Assembly (NCBI GenBank): GCA_049522565.1
Contig: JBEKNT010000342.1
Coordinates: 1-7,719, forward strand
Source: JASHVB01 sp049522565
GTDB lineage: Bacteria > Pseudomonadota > Alphaproteobacteria > Acetobacterales > Acetobacteraceae
Direction: 5' to 3'
Length of the DNA: 7,719 nt
Shown here: in pieces, positions 1 to 5,595 of the stretch
How the letters are laid out: each line of letters starts with the position of its first letter
How positions within the stretch are numbered: position 1 is the stretch's first letter
Made by a program: the position numbers and the translations under genes
The notes under the pieces: model-generated
The model's database searches: none
Seen by the model: only the letters and a program-made list of their open reading frames with translations
Told to the model about the DNA's origin: nothing

Positions 1-1
1 C

Positions 2-898
2 GATCCCGACACGCATCACATGACGGCGGGTCTCGCGGCGATGGAATGCGTCGTGGTGCACGACCTGTTCCTGAACGAGACCGCGACCTACGCGCATGTC
101 TTCCTGCCGGGCTCGACCTTCCTGGAGAAGGACGGCACGTTCATCAACGCGGAACGCCGCATCAACCTGGTGCGCAAGGTGATGCGGCCGCGCGCCGGCC
201 TGGCGGACTGGGAAGTCACCCAGGAGGTCGCCCGCGCCATGGGGCAGGACTGGAACTACACCCATCCGTCGCAGATCATGGACGAGATCGCCCGCACCAC
301 GCCAACCTTCGCCGGCGTGTCGTTCGAGCGGTTGCAGCAGGGCTCGATCCAATGGCCGTGCAACGACAAGGCGCCGGAGGGCACGCCGATCATGCACGTG
401 AACGGCTTCGTGCGCGGCAAGGGCAACTTCATGGTCACCGAGTACGTGCCGACCGACGAGAAGATCGGCCCGCGTTTCCCGCTGCTGCTGACCACCGGAC
501 GCATCCTGTCGCAATACAATGTCGGGGCGCAGACCCGGCGCACCGAGAACGTGGTGTGGCATCCGGAAGACCTGCTGGAGATCCATCCGCACGACGCGGA
601 GCAACGTGGTGTGCGCGACGGCGACTGGGTACGGCTGGCGAGCCGCACCGGAGCGACCACATTGCGCGCGCACGTCACCGATCGGGTGGCGCCGGGCGTC
701 GTGTACACGACGTTCCACCATCCGGCGACGCAAGCCAACGTCGTAACGACCGACTATTCCGACTGGGCGACGAACTGTCCGGAGTACAAGGTGACGGCGG
801 TGCAGATCTCGCCGTCGAACGGACCGAGCGAATGGCAGCAGTCGTACCGCGAGCTGACCACCGCCAGCCGGCGCATCACAGCGGCGGCGGCCGAATGA
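2..898 (+). CDS. fdsA: NAD-dependent formate dehydrogenase catalytic (alpha) subunit, C-terminal part (5' end outside window)
   Basis: The frame is open from base 2, so the gene enters from the left; the ATG at 20 is internal. About 298 C-terminal residues of a protein that is usually roughly 950 residues are visible. The subunit oxidises formate to CO2 at a molybdenum (or tungsten) bis-MGD cofactor and passes electrons through Fe-S clusters to the NAD-reducing subunits FdsB and FdsG in the cytoplasm. The opening stretch, with VVHDLFLNETATYAHV, FLPGSTFLEKDGTF and NAERRI, is typical of the end of the molybdopterin oxidoreductase domain. From about base 476 (FPLLLTTGRILSQYN) to the end lies the molybdopterin dinucleotide-binding (MopB C-terminal) domain, with TENVVWHPEDLLEIHP, a GVRDGDWVRLASR barrel segment and the family's closing NCPEYKVTAVQ. 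The cofactor-ligating residue and Fe-S cysteines lie upstream and cannot be checked. The TGA is followed after a few bases by a structured repeat, then fdhD and fdsD, matching the fdsGBACD order. The other reading, FdhF of another FDH class, is less likely because fdsD is present. Confidence 0.92.
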   Translation, partial: DPDTHHMTAGLAAMECVVVHDLFLNETATYAHVFLPGSTFLEKDGTFINAERRINLVRKVMRPRAGLADWEVTQEVARAMGQDWNYTHPSQIMDEIARTTPTFAGVSFERLQQGSIQWPCNDKAPEGTPIMHVNGFVRGKGNFMVTEYVPTDEKIGPRFPLLLTTGRILSQYNVGAQTRRTENVVWHPEDLLEIHPHDAEQRGVRDGDWVRLASRTGATTLRAHVTDRVAPGVVYTTFHHPATQANVVTTDYSDWATNCPEYKVTAVQISPSNGPSEWQQSYRELTTASRRITAAAAE

Positions 899-904
899 TG
901 TACA

Positions 905-1030
905 CCTCGCCCACGCAGTGGGAGAGGTCGAGGTGCGTCAGCACCGAGGGTGAGGGTGATCGGGTCGCCCCGCTGCACCCTCACCCTCGCCGCTTCGCAT
1001 CTCGACCTCTCCCGCCGAGCGCGGGAGAGG
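905..1030. repeat. Structured intergenic palindromic repeat (REP/BIME-like), copy A
   Basis: The whole fdsA-fdhD gap is one imperfect palindrome. Arms 920-958 and 976-1013 begin and end with GGGAGAGGTCGAG / CTCGACCTCTCCC and contain the exact 13-bp inverted pair GAGGGTGAGGGTG (946-958) and CACCCTCACCCTC (976-988), with 17 nt between. Each end folds further: CCCAC-GCA-GTGGG at 910-922 inside a longer stem 905-927, GGTGC-GTCA-GCACC at 932-945, and CCTCTCCCGC-CGAGC-GCGGGAGAGG at 1006-1030. A second copy lies at 6130-6292. Its left 54 nt match 43 of 54 positions with no gaps. Such elements are known as dispersed, non-autonomous, non-coding repeats in high-GC proteobacteria. No coding frame in it looks real. 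Placement inside an operon suggests a role in mRNA stability or in setting expression between fdsA and fdhD, but that is inference. Confidence 0.85.
1006..1030 (+). promoter_or_regulatory. Hairpin holding the fdhD ribosome-binding site
   Basis: A perfect 10-bp inverted repeat, CCTCTCCCGC (1006-1015) and GCGGGAGAGG (1021-1030), encloses the loop CGAGC. Its 3' strand ends in GAGAGG, 10 nt before the fdhD ATG at 1041, and is the only Shine-Dalgarno-like sequence there. The SD is therefore supplied by the repeat's right end and is fully base-paired when the hairpin forms. Translation of fdhD could be damped unless the hairpin is opened by a ribosome or by the competing long-arm pairing. That consequence is inferred. 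Confidence 0.55.
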
Positions 1031-1040
1031 TAGTAGACCG

Positions 1041-1928
1041 ATGAACCCCGCCCGTACCGTCGTGCGCACCGCATGGCGCGGCGATGCCGCGACCGACGGG
1101 CCACGCACCATCCCGGACGAAACCCCGGTGGCGCTGACGTACAACCGCACCACGCATGCGGTGATGCTGGCGACTCCCGGCGACCTGGAAGACTTCGCCG
1201 TCGGTTTCAGCCTGACGGAAGGCGTCGTCCAGCGCGCCGACGAAATCGAGGAAATCGAAATCGTTGCGGCCGACGAGGGCATCGAACTGCGCCTGTGGCT
1301 GGCGCCGGAGCGCATCGATGCGCTGACCGTCCGCCAGCGTCGGCTCGCCGGCCCGAGCGGTTGCGGCTTGTGCGGCCTGCAAAGCCTGGCCGATGCGATT
1401 CGCCAGCCGCCGCGCGTCACCGCCGATCCTCGCTTCACCGCGGCCAACGTGGTCGCGGCAATGGCGGCAATGCCGGCGGGCCAGCGCCTGAACCACCAGA
1501 CCCGTGCGGTGCATGCCGCCGCCCTCTGGCATCCGTCGCGCGGCATGGTCGCGTTGCGTGAGGATGTCGGTCGGCACAATGCGCTCGACAAGCTTGCCGG
1601 TGCGCTGGCGCGCGCTCAGGTGGCGGCGGGCGACGGGTTGTTGCTGCTGTCCAGCCGCATCTCCGTCGAACTGGTGCAGAAGGCGGCGATGCTCGGGGCG
1701 CCGGTGGTGGTTGCGGTGTCGGCGCCGACGGCGCTCGCGCTGCGTCTGGCGGACACCGCCGGCATCACGCTGATCGGCATCGCCCGCGGCGACGAGTTCG
1801 AAGTGTTCACCCACGGGTCGCGCATCGTCCCGGGGATCACCACCCTGCTTGCCAACGGGACTCCCCCGGCGATCGCCCCGGGGGGCATCAGCGGGATCGC
1901 CACACAGAGGGTGCAGCATGTCGCCTGA
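1041..1928 (+). CDS. fdhD: Formate dehydrogenase accessory sulfurtransferase FdhD (FdsC)
   Basis: This 295-residue cytoplasmic protein delivers sulfur from a cysteine desulfurase to the Mo-bis-MGD cofactor, a step formate dehydrogenases need for activity. The family's catalytic CxxC is C108-G-L-C111 within GPSGCGLCG. Other family blocks are DLEDFAVGFSLTEG (48-61), TRAVHAAAL (154-162), REDVGRHNALDKL (173-185), SSRISVELVQKA (204-215), the nucleotide-contacting APTALALRLA (228-237) and GIARGDEFEVFT (246-257). Length is close to the family's usual size, but roughly 30 residues after residue 262 form a Gly/Pro/Ala-rich tail beyond the normal end, and their coding region runs into the next gene. 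The ATG at 1041 is chosen because GAGAGG lies 10 nt upstream and residues from about 25 already align with the family. It sits downstream of fdsA and overlaps fdsD by 11 bp, so it belongs to the fds operon, where it is called fdsC in other bacteria. Confidence 0.96.
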   Translation: MNPARTVVRTAWRGDAATDGPRTIPDETPVALTYNRTTHAVMLATPGDLEDFAVGFSLTEGVVQRADEIEEIEIVAADEGIELRLWLAPERIDALTVRQRRLAGPSGCGLCGLQSLADAIRQPPRVTADPRFTAANVVAAMAAMPAGQRLNHQTRAVHAAALWHPSRGMVALREDVGRHNALDKLAGALARAQVAAGDGLLLLSSRISVELVQKAAMLGAPVVVAVSAPTALALRLADTAGITLIGIARGDEFEVFTHGSRIVPGITTLLANGTPPAIAPGGISGIATQRVQHVA

Positions 1929-2139
1929 GAAGCTTGCCTATATGGCGAACCAGATCGGCAAGTTCTTCGCCCATCAGAAGCACGACCAGGCGGTCGAGTC
2001 GATCGCCGGCCACCTGCGGCAATTCTGGGATCCGCGGATGCGACGCGAGATCCTGGCGCATTTCGACGATCCCGCGATCCACCTCGATCCCACGGTACGC
2101 GAGGCCGTGCAACGGCTGCGCATGCCGGCGGCATCGTAG
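1918..2139 (+). CDS. fdsD: Formate dehydrogenase delta subunit FdsD
   Basis: This small 73-residue protein belongs to the FdsD family. FdsD is the minor subunit or assembly factor of soluble NAD-dependent formate dehydrogenases and is needed for full activity in organisms where it has been studied; its exact mechanism is unclear. Recognisable blocks are KLAYMANQIGKFF (5-17), HLRQFWDPRMR (32-42) and LDPTVREAVQRL near the end. The chosen start is the ATG at 1918, with GAGGG at 1907-1911 six bases upstream. A longer frame beginning at 1849 lies inside the fdhD coding sequence and adds residues unlike the family. The gene overlaps the fdhD stop by 11 bp, so translation is probably coupled. It is the last gene of the fds operon: 145 bp follow before the next gene, and no clear rho-independent terminator is visible there. 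Confidence 0.93.
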   Translation: MSPEKLAYMANQIGKFFAHQKHDQAVESIAGHLRQFWDPRMRREILAHFDDPAIHLDPTVREAVQRLRMPAAS

Positions 2140-2215
2140 GACGCGCTGGCCCGCCGCAACCACCGCCCGCAAAACCCGGCTTCGCGACGGCGCGGACCAA
2201 GGCATCCGCCTGCAG

Positions 2216-2232
2216 GTCGGTTATACTCCGAC
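2216..2232 (+). promoter_or_regulatory. Possible promoter -10 with flanking inverted repeat
   Basis: TATACT at 2222-2227 matches the -10 consensus at five of six positions, in a gap that is otherwise very GC-rich. It is bracketed by GTCGG (2216-2220) and CCGAC (2228-2232), a perfect 5-bp inverted repeat with a 7-nt centre. It lies 57 bp before the serine hydrolase start. No good -35 is seen at the right spacing. It could be the hydrolase promoter, with the inverted repeat as an operator, or chance. Confidence 0.3.
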
Positions 2233-2284
2233 GCAGGTGACCGCCAGGCCGCGATGGCGCGGTCCGCCACGCGGGAGGAGGACG

Positions 2285-3538
2285 ATGCGCCGGCTCTGGA
2301 TCACCCTGCTGCTGCTGCTGCCGGGCCCACTGTTCGCAGCGGCCGATCCGGTCGTCTCCGCCACCGGCCCCGACGCATTGCTGTACGGGGCCTTGCAGAA
2401 CTACCCGATCGGCGGCCGCGGCGCCCCGGCGCAGATGGCGATGGTCGGAACCTACAGCCACTACGACCGCATCTGGCCGTTCCATCGGGTGGCCAAGGCC
2501 GCTTCCCCCGCGGAACTGCGTCGCGCATCGGAGGAGATCGCCCCGACCTACCCGTTCCGCGGCGCCACGCACACGCTGGGCGACTACCTGGCGCATAACC
2601 CGGTGACCGGCCTGCTGATCGCGCGCGACGACACGATCCTGTTCGAGCATTACCAGTATGGCCGCACCGACCAGGACCGGCTGCTGTCGCAGTCGATGGC
2701 CAAGACGATCGTCGCCATGCTGATCGGCGTCGCGATCGGCGAGGGCCGGATCCGGTCGGTTGACGACCTGGCACAGACCTATGTGCCGGCACTGGCCGGC
2801 ACCGCGTTCGGCCAGACCAGCCTGCGCGCGCTGCTGCACATGGCCTCGGGCGTGGCCTTCCGTGAGGACTACACCGATCCCTCGGCGGACAATGCCAAAC
2901 TGAGCCGCGTGCTGTTCGGCCAGTCGGGCTATGACACGGCGCATGCCGTCGCGATGTTCGACACACGCGAGGCCCTGCCCGACACGCATTTCAACTATGG
3001 CGGGGTGCAGACCGAGGTGCTGGGCCTGGTGCTGACGCACGCCGTCGGCATGTCGCCGGCGGCGTATCTGCAAAGCCGCATCTGGCAACCGATGGGCGCC
3101 GAGGCAGACGCTACCTGGACGGTCGATCACAGCGGGCAGGAGGTGGCGTATTGCTGTTTCAGCGCGGTGTTGCGCGACTGGGCTCGGCTGGGCCTGCTGC
3201 TGGCGCATGACGGGGCGATCGGCGGGCACCAGATCATCCCGCGCCAGTGGCTGCTGGATGCCACGACGGCGCCGCCGGACAGTCCGTTCTCGCCACGCCG
3301 CGCGACGCCGTCGATGGGCTACGGCTACCAGGTCTGGCTGTTCCCCGGATCGCGCCGGCAATTTTCCCTCCTCGGCATCCACGGCCAGTCGATCTATGTC
3401 GATCCGGGCGCGCGCCTGGTGATGGTGCAGACCGCGGTGCGGGTGTCGGCGGCCGGCGAGCGGGCCGAAGCGAACGCCCTGTGGGATGCCCTGGTCGCAC
3501 GCTATGGCGCCGGGGCCGATGCCGCGTCGGCCCGGTGA
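2285..3538 (+). CDS. Secreted serine hydrolase of the class C beta-lactamase / NylB-like family
   Basis: This is a 417-residue protein. Residues 1-20 form a signal peptide: MRR, a run of hydrophobic residues rich in Leu, then FAAA before D21, so the mature enzyme should be periplasmic or exported. The beta-lactamase-like domain covers roughly 105-410. The nucleophile motif SxxK is S137-M-A-K140. Y238 in HFNYGG is the likely general-base tyrosine, aligned with the YxN motif but lacking its Asn. H366-G367 in GIHGQSIYVDP takes the place of KTG, as in 6-aminohexanoate-dimer hydrolase (NylB) and related esterases. These features favour an esterase, amidase or peptidase rather than a true beta-lactamase; the substrate cannot be told. 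The start at 2285 is set by the signal peptide and by GGGAGGAGG (2273-2281). The frame stays open further upstream, but that part overlaps fdsD and looks non-coding. The gene converges with the EAL gene; 57 bp separate the stops. Functional linkage to the formate genes is not evident. Confidence 0.88.
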   Translation: MRRLWITLLLLLPGPLFAAADPVVSATGPDALLYGALQNYPIGGRGAPAQMAMVGTYSHYDRIWPFHRVAKAASPAELRRASEEIAPTYPFRGATHTLGDYLAHNPVTGLLIARDDTILFEHYQYGRTDQDRLLSQSMAKTIVAMLIGVAIGEGRIRSVDDLAQTYVPALAGTAFGQTSLRALLHMASGVAFREDYTDPSADNAKLSRVLFGQSGYDTAHAVAMFDTREALPDTHFNYGGVQTEVLGLVLTHAVGMSPAAYLQSRIWQPMGAEADATWTVDHSGQEVAYCCFSAVLRDWARLGLLLAHDGAIGGHQIIPRQWLLDATTAPPDSPFSPRRATPSMGYGYQVWLFPGSRRQFSLLGIHGQSIYVDPGARLVMVQTAVRVSAAGERAEANALWDALVARYGAGADAASAR

Positions 3539-3595
3539 GGCTTTGCCGGGGCACCATTGGGCCGCACTCAGCCGGGGGAGTGGCAAGCCGCCCCG

Positions 3596-4897
3596 TCACC
3601 CTCGGGTTGGTGCCTGCCGCCCGAGCCAGTCCTCCAGCCCCGCCTCGGTCATCGCCCGGCCGAAATACCAGCCTTGGCCGATGTCGCACCCCACCTCCGC
3701 CAGCCGGCGCGCGATCGAGGCGGTCTCGATCCCCTCGGCCACCACCGACATGCCCAGCTCGTGCGCCAGCGAGATGGTGGCGCGGATGATCTTCCATGCC
3801 TCCATGTCCGTCTCGCAGGCGCCGACGAACGACTTGTCGATCTTCAATTCGGTGAACGGCAGCCGCATCAGCGACAGCAGCGACGAGTGGCCGGTGCCGA
3901 AATCGTCGATTGCCAGGCCGATCCCCTTGATGCGCAATCGGGTCAGCACCTCGGCCGCCAGCACCGGGTCGGCGATGATCATGCTCTCGGTGATCTCGGC
4001 GATCAGGGCGGCGGGCGGCAGGTCGGCGCGCCGCAGCATGTCCTCGATCTGGTCCGGCAGCGCCGGGTTGGCCAGCGCCAGGGGGGAGATGTTCACCGCC
4101 ACGCCGCAGGTCGGATGGCGCAACTGCCAGCGCCGGCAGGCGGCGAAGGATTGCTGCAGGATGACCGCGGTCAGCGGCACGATCAGGCCGCTCGCCTCGG
4201 CCAGCGGGATGAACAGGTCGGGCAGCAGGACGGTTCCGTCGGGGCGATGCCAGCGGACGAGCGCCTCCACGCCGGTGACCGTCCGGCTGCGCAGCGCGAC
4301 CTTCGGCTGGAACGAAGCGGCAAGCGCGCCCTGCGCCAGCGCCAGCGCGAGTTCCGCCTCGCTCGGCGGGATCGCGTCCGTCGGGGCCGGCGACGCGGAG
4401 CGTTCCGGGGTGCTGCGCAGCAGGTCCCGCAGCGCGGCGGGGACCACCGGCTTGGCCAAGGCGCCGGCCACCCGCAAGCCGAGCGTTCCGGCCAGCCGGG
4501 CACTGGCGGCGCGCACCCGGTCGTCCATGCCGGAGACGAAGATCAGGACCGGGTCGGATGCGCCGGAGCGCAGCGCGGGCAGCAGGCTGATCGACTCGGT
4601 TTCGCCGAGCGCCAGGTCGAGCACGATGGCGTCGTAGACGTGCTGGTCGAGCAGGCGGGCTGCTTCCTCCAGGTTGCCGGCGGCATCCACAGTGAAGCCC
4701 AGCGGCGCCGCGGCGTGCGCCACCAGCATGCGTTCGATATGTTCGTCGTCCACCACCAGAAGGCGCCGACCGGCCGGTTGGTTCGGCTGCAATGCTGTGC
4801 TCCACCGGTCCGGAGGGGACCGTCTGGCGCACACTGCCAGGGAAGTGTTGCCCAGGAGTGAACGGCGGGCGGGTGGCGCGCTTCTGTCCGCGGCCAT
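3596..4897 (-). CDS. Response regulator with receiver and EAL (c-di-GMP phosphodiesterase) domains
   Basis: This is a 433-residue cytoplasmic protein. The receiver domain (about 45-160) has acidic D50 and D51 in LLVVDDE, the phospho-acceptor D94 in AIVLDLAL, S122 in FVSGMDD and K149 in LAKPV, so it looks phosphorylatable. After a short Ser/Pro/Ala linker, the EAL domain runs from about 181 to 426. Its metal and substrate residues all appear present: E211 in VEALVRW, N269 in VAVNIS, E301 in EITES, D331-D332 in DDFGTGHSS, K352 in LKIDKSF, E388 in VAEGIET and Q408 in GQGWYFGR. It should therefore hydrolyse c-di-GMP to pGpG under control of an unknown histidine kinase; none is encoded nearby. The start is uncertain: the ATG at 4897 has only a G-rich stretch upstream, residues 1-43 are not conserved domain, and a TTG at residue 36 with GGTGGAG upstream is an alternative. 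It lies 97 bp downstream of the DUF2934 gene on the same strand and could be cotranscribed with it. Confidence 0.93.
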   Translation of the reverse strand: MAADRSAPPARRSLLGNTSLAVCARRSPPDRWSTALQPNQPAGRRLLVVDDEHIERMLVAHAAAPLGFTVDAAGNLEEAARLLDQHVYDAIVLDLALGETESISLLPALRSGASDPVLIFVSGMDDRVRAASARLAGTLGLRVAGALAKPVVPAALRDLLRSTPERSASPAPTDAIPPSEAELALALAQGALAASFQPKVALRSRTVTGVEALVRWHRPDGTVLLPDLFIPLAEASGLIVPLTAVILQQSFAACRRWQLRHPTCGVAVNISPLALANPALPDQIEDMLRRADLPPAALIAEITESMIIADPVLAAEVLTRLRIKGIGLAIDDFGTGHSSLLSLMRLPFTELKIDKSFVGACETDMEAWKIIRATISLAHELGMSVVAEGIETASIARRLAEVGCDIGQGWYFGRAMTEAGLEDWLGRQAPTRG

Positions 4898-4937
4898 ACC
4901 ATCGCTGCCCCCGGCTGCGCGGGGCGAATGCCGGGGC

Positions 4938-4960
4938 GGGCAGGGCAGGCAGGGCAGGCA
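4938..4960. repeat. Short G-rich tandem repeat
   Basis: Two exact adjacent copies of the 9-mer GGGCAGGCA occupy 4943-4951 and 4952-4960, preceded by a partial unit GGGCA at 4938-4942. Immediately to the right lie the overlapping 10-bp palindromes GGGCCGGCCC (4968-4977) and GGCCCGGGCC (4973-4982). The stretch lies between the DUF2934 and EAL genes. It may be replication slippage; on the minus-strand transcript the GC-rich palindromes could form a stem, but no T-run follows. Confidence 0.6.
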
Positions 4961-4994
4961 GCCGCCAGGGCCGGCCCGGGCCAGGGCAGCGGCG

Positions 4995-5321
4995 TCAGTC
5001 CTCCCGCAGCACCTGGCGGGCTTTCTTGCGGGTCATCGGCACCGTGCTGCGATCCCCCTGGTCGGACAGCAGACCGGGGAATTCGCCAAGGTTTTCCATC
5101 AGTTCGGCTTCCTCGACCGGTTCCTGCGGCACCACCTCGCCGTGGTGCTGGGTCATCGGGTTGGGCAGCAGAGCGGCGTCCGGATGGTCCTCGAACGCCT
5201 GCAATTCCCGCGCGCGTTCCAGGTACTCCTCCATGCGTCCCTTCGGCGAGCCGTCTTCGCGCCAGTGGCGAATGGCGCGGGCGCGAATCCGCCGTTCATG
5301 CTCGTCTGCGGCTTTTGCCAT
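4995..5321 (-). CDS. DUF2934 family small protein
   Basis: This 108-residue, highly charged soluble protein has no signal peptide or membrane segment. Residues about 9-42, from ERRIRARAIRHWREDG through the SPKGRMEEYLERAREL segment, fit the short DUF2934 pattern: an Arg-rich helix with a Trp, then a Gly/Pro turn, then an acidic helix with the (W/Y)LxRA motif. The remainder, rich in Glu, Pro and Gln, is unlike anything I recognise, and it ends in a basic helix (TRKKARQVLRED). The function of the family is unknown. The start at 5321 is chosen because AAAGGAGG sits six bases upstream and the domain begins a few residues later; a frame beginning at 5369 would bury that ribosome-binding site and the promoter. 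It is divergent from hsp20 and carries an FNR/FixK-type promoter, which suggests a role in anaerobic or stress adaptation. Confidence 0.8.
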   Translation of the reverse strand: MAKAADEHERRIRARAIRHWREDGSPKGRMEEYLERARELQAFEDHPDAALLPNPMTQHHGEVVPQEPVEEAELMENLGEFPGLLSDQGDRSTVPMTRKKARQVLRED

Positions 5322-5358
5322 CGCCCCCTCCTTTGCTTGTGCCTGGTTGCTGCCAGGG

Positions 5359-5400
5359 ATGCTATCCACAGCTTCACACGGTCGCGTTGATCCAGGTCAA
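5359..5400 (-). promoter_or_regulatory. FNR/FixK-type promoter of the DUF2934 gene (box 1 plus -10)
   Basis: Positions 5387-5400 read TTGATCCAGGTCAA on the plus strand, TTGACCTGGATCAA toward the gene. This fits FNR (TTGAT-N4-ATCAA) and FixK (TTG(A/C)-N6-(T/G)CAA) consensus sites. On the minus strand, exactly 22 bp separate it from TAGCAT (5364-5359), four of six to the -10 consensus. That gives a predicted transcription start near 5352 with the box centred at -41.5, the classical class II activator position, and a leader of about 30 nt. The box and spacing are seen directly; activation by an FNR/FixK protein under low oxygen is inferred. Confidence 0.68.
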
Positions 5401-5512
5401 GCGGTGGGCGGAAAGCGCGGGGGAAACCGCCGGACGAGGCCGCGCCGTTGCTGTCGGCGGGCGATGCCGGAAAACCACGCGGCGAGGAATTCGCCAGCGG
5501 GCGACGTCAACT

Positions 5513-5526
5513 TTGACCTGGATCAA
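5513..5526 (+). promoter_or_regulatory. FNR/FixK-type box 2, upstream of hsp20
   Basis: TTGACCTGGATCAA is the exact reverse complement of box 1 and reads the same way relative to its own gene. It is followed by TGCAATTTTAACC, the most AT-rich spot in the intergenic region. It lies 69 bp before the hsp20 ATG. At the class II distance the -10 would fall at 5549-5554 (AAGCTC), a poor match, so the actual promoter position is unclear. No convincing RpoH-type heat-shock promoter was found. Confidence 0.62.
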
Positions 5527-5560
5527 TGCAATTTTAACCAATCGGCGGAAGCTCGCCGCG

Positions 5561-5589
5561 CCTTCGCTCAGGCACACCACCGACGGAGG
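5561..5589 (+). promoter_or_regulatory. Possible Shine-Dalgarno-masking hairpin in hsp20 leader
   Basis: CCUUCG (5561-5566) can pair with CGGAGG (5584-5589), the hsp20 Shine-Dalgarno, giving six pairs including one G-U. An inner GG-CACA-CC mini-stem lies at 5571-5578. Weak masking of the ribosome-binding site is what RNA thermometers of small heat-shock genes do, including the ROSE elements of alphaproteobacteria, but the conserved ROSE U(U/C)GCU motif is absent. Treat this as speculative. Confidence 0.25.
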
Positions 5590-5595
5590 AAAACC

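Noticed and set aside
905..1030. CRISPR-like or small-RNA-gene reading of the repeats
   Set aside because: There are only two distant copies, each an internal palindrome; no regular spacers and no promoter-terminator arrangement of a stand-alone RNA gene.
898..1044. Small protein starting at 898 in the fdsA-fdhD gap
   Set aside because: The reading is the repeat translated, with no SD, and it runs into fdhD in another frame.
1616..3586. Long open frame on the minus strand (656 codons) antisense to fdhD, fdsD and the serine hydrolase
   Set aside because: It is rich in Arg, Gln, His and Ala with no recognisable domain, and crosses three well-supported genes; a codon-position artefact of high GC.
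3539..3595. Shared bidirectional terminator between the serine hydrolase and EAL genes
   Set aside because: Only short GC stems with large loops (CGGGGC at 3547-3552 with GCCCCG at 3590-3595) and no T-runs on either strand.
3234..4832. Minus-strand frame of 532 codons overlapping the EAL gene, and plus-strand frames over the same region (3486-4637, 3557-4861)
   Set aside because: The REC-EAL frame has all family motifs in order; the others are low-complexity Arg/Gly/Ala-rich shadows.
5505..5545. RpoH (heat-shock sigma) promoter for hsp20
   Set aside because: The ACTTTGACC region resembles a -35, but no CCCCAT-like or alphaproteobacterial RpoH -10 lies at the right distance; the same bases are better explained by the FNR/FixK box.
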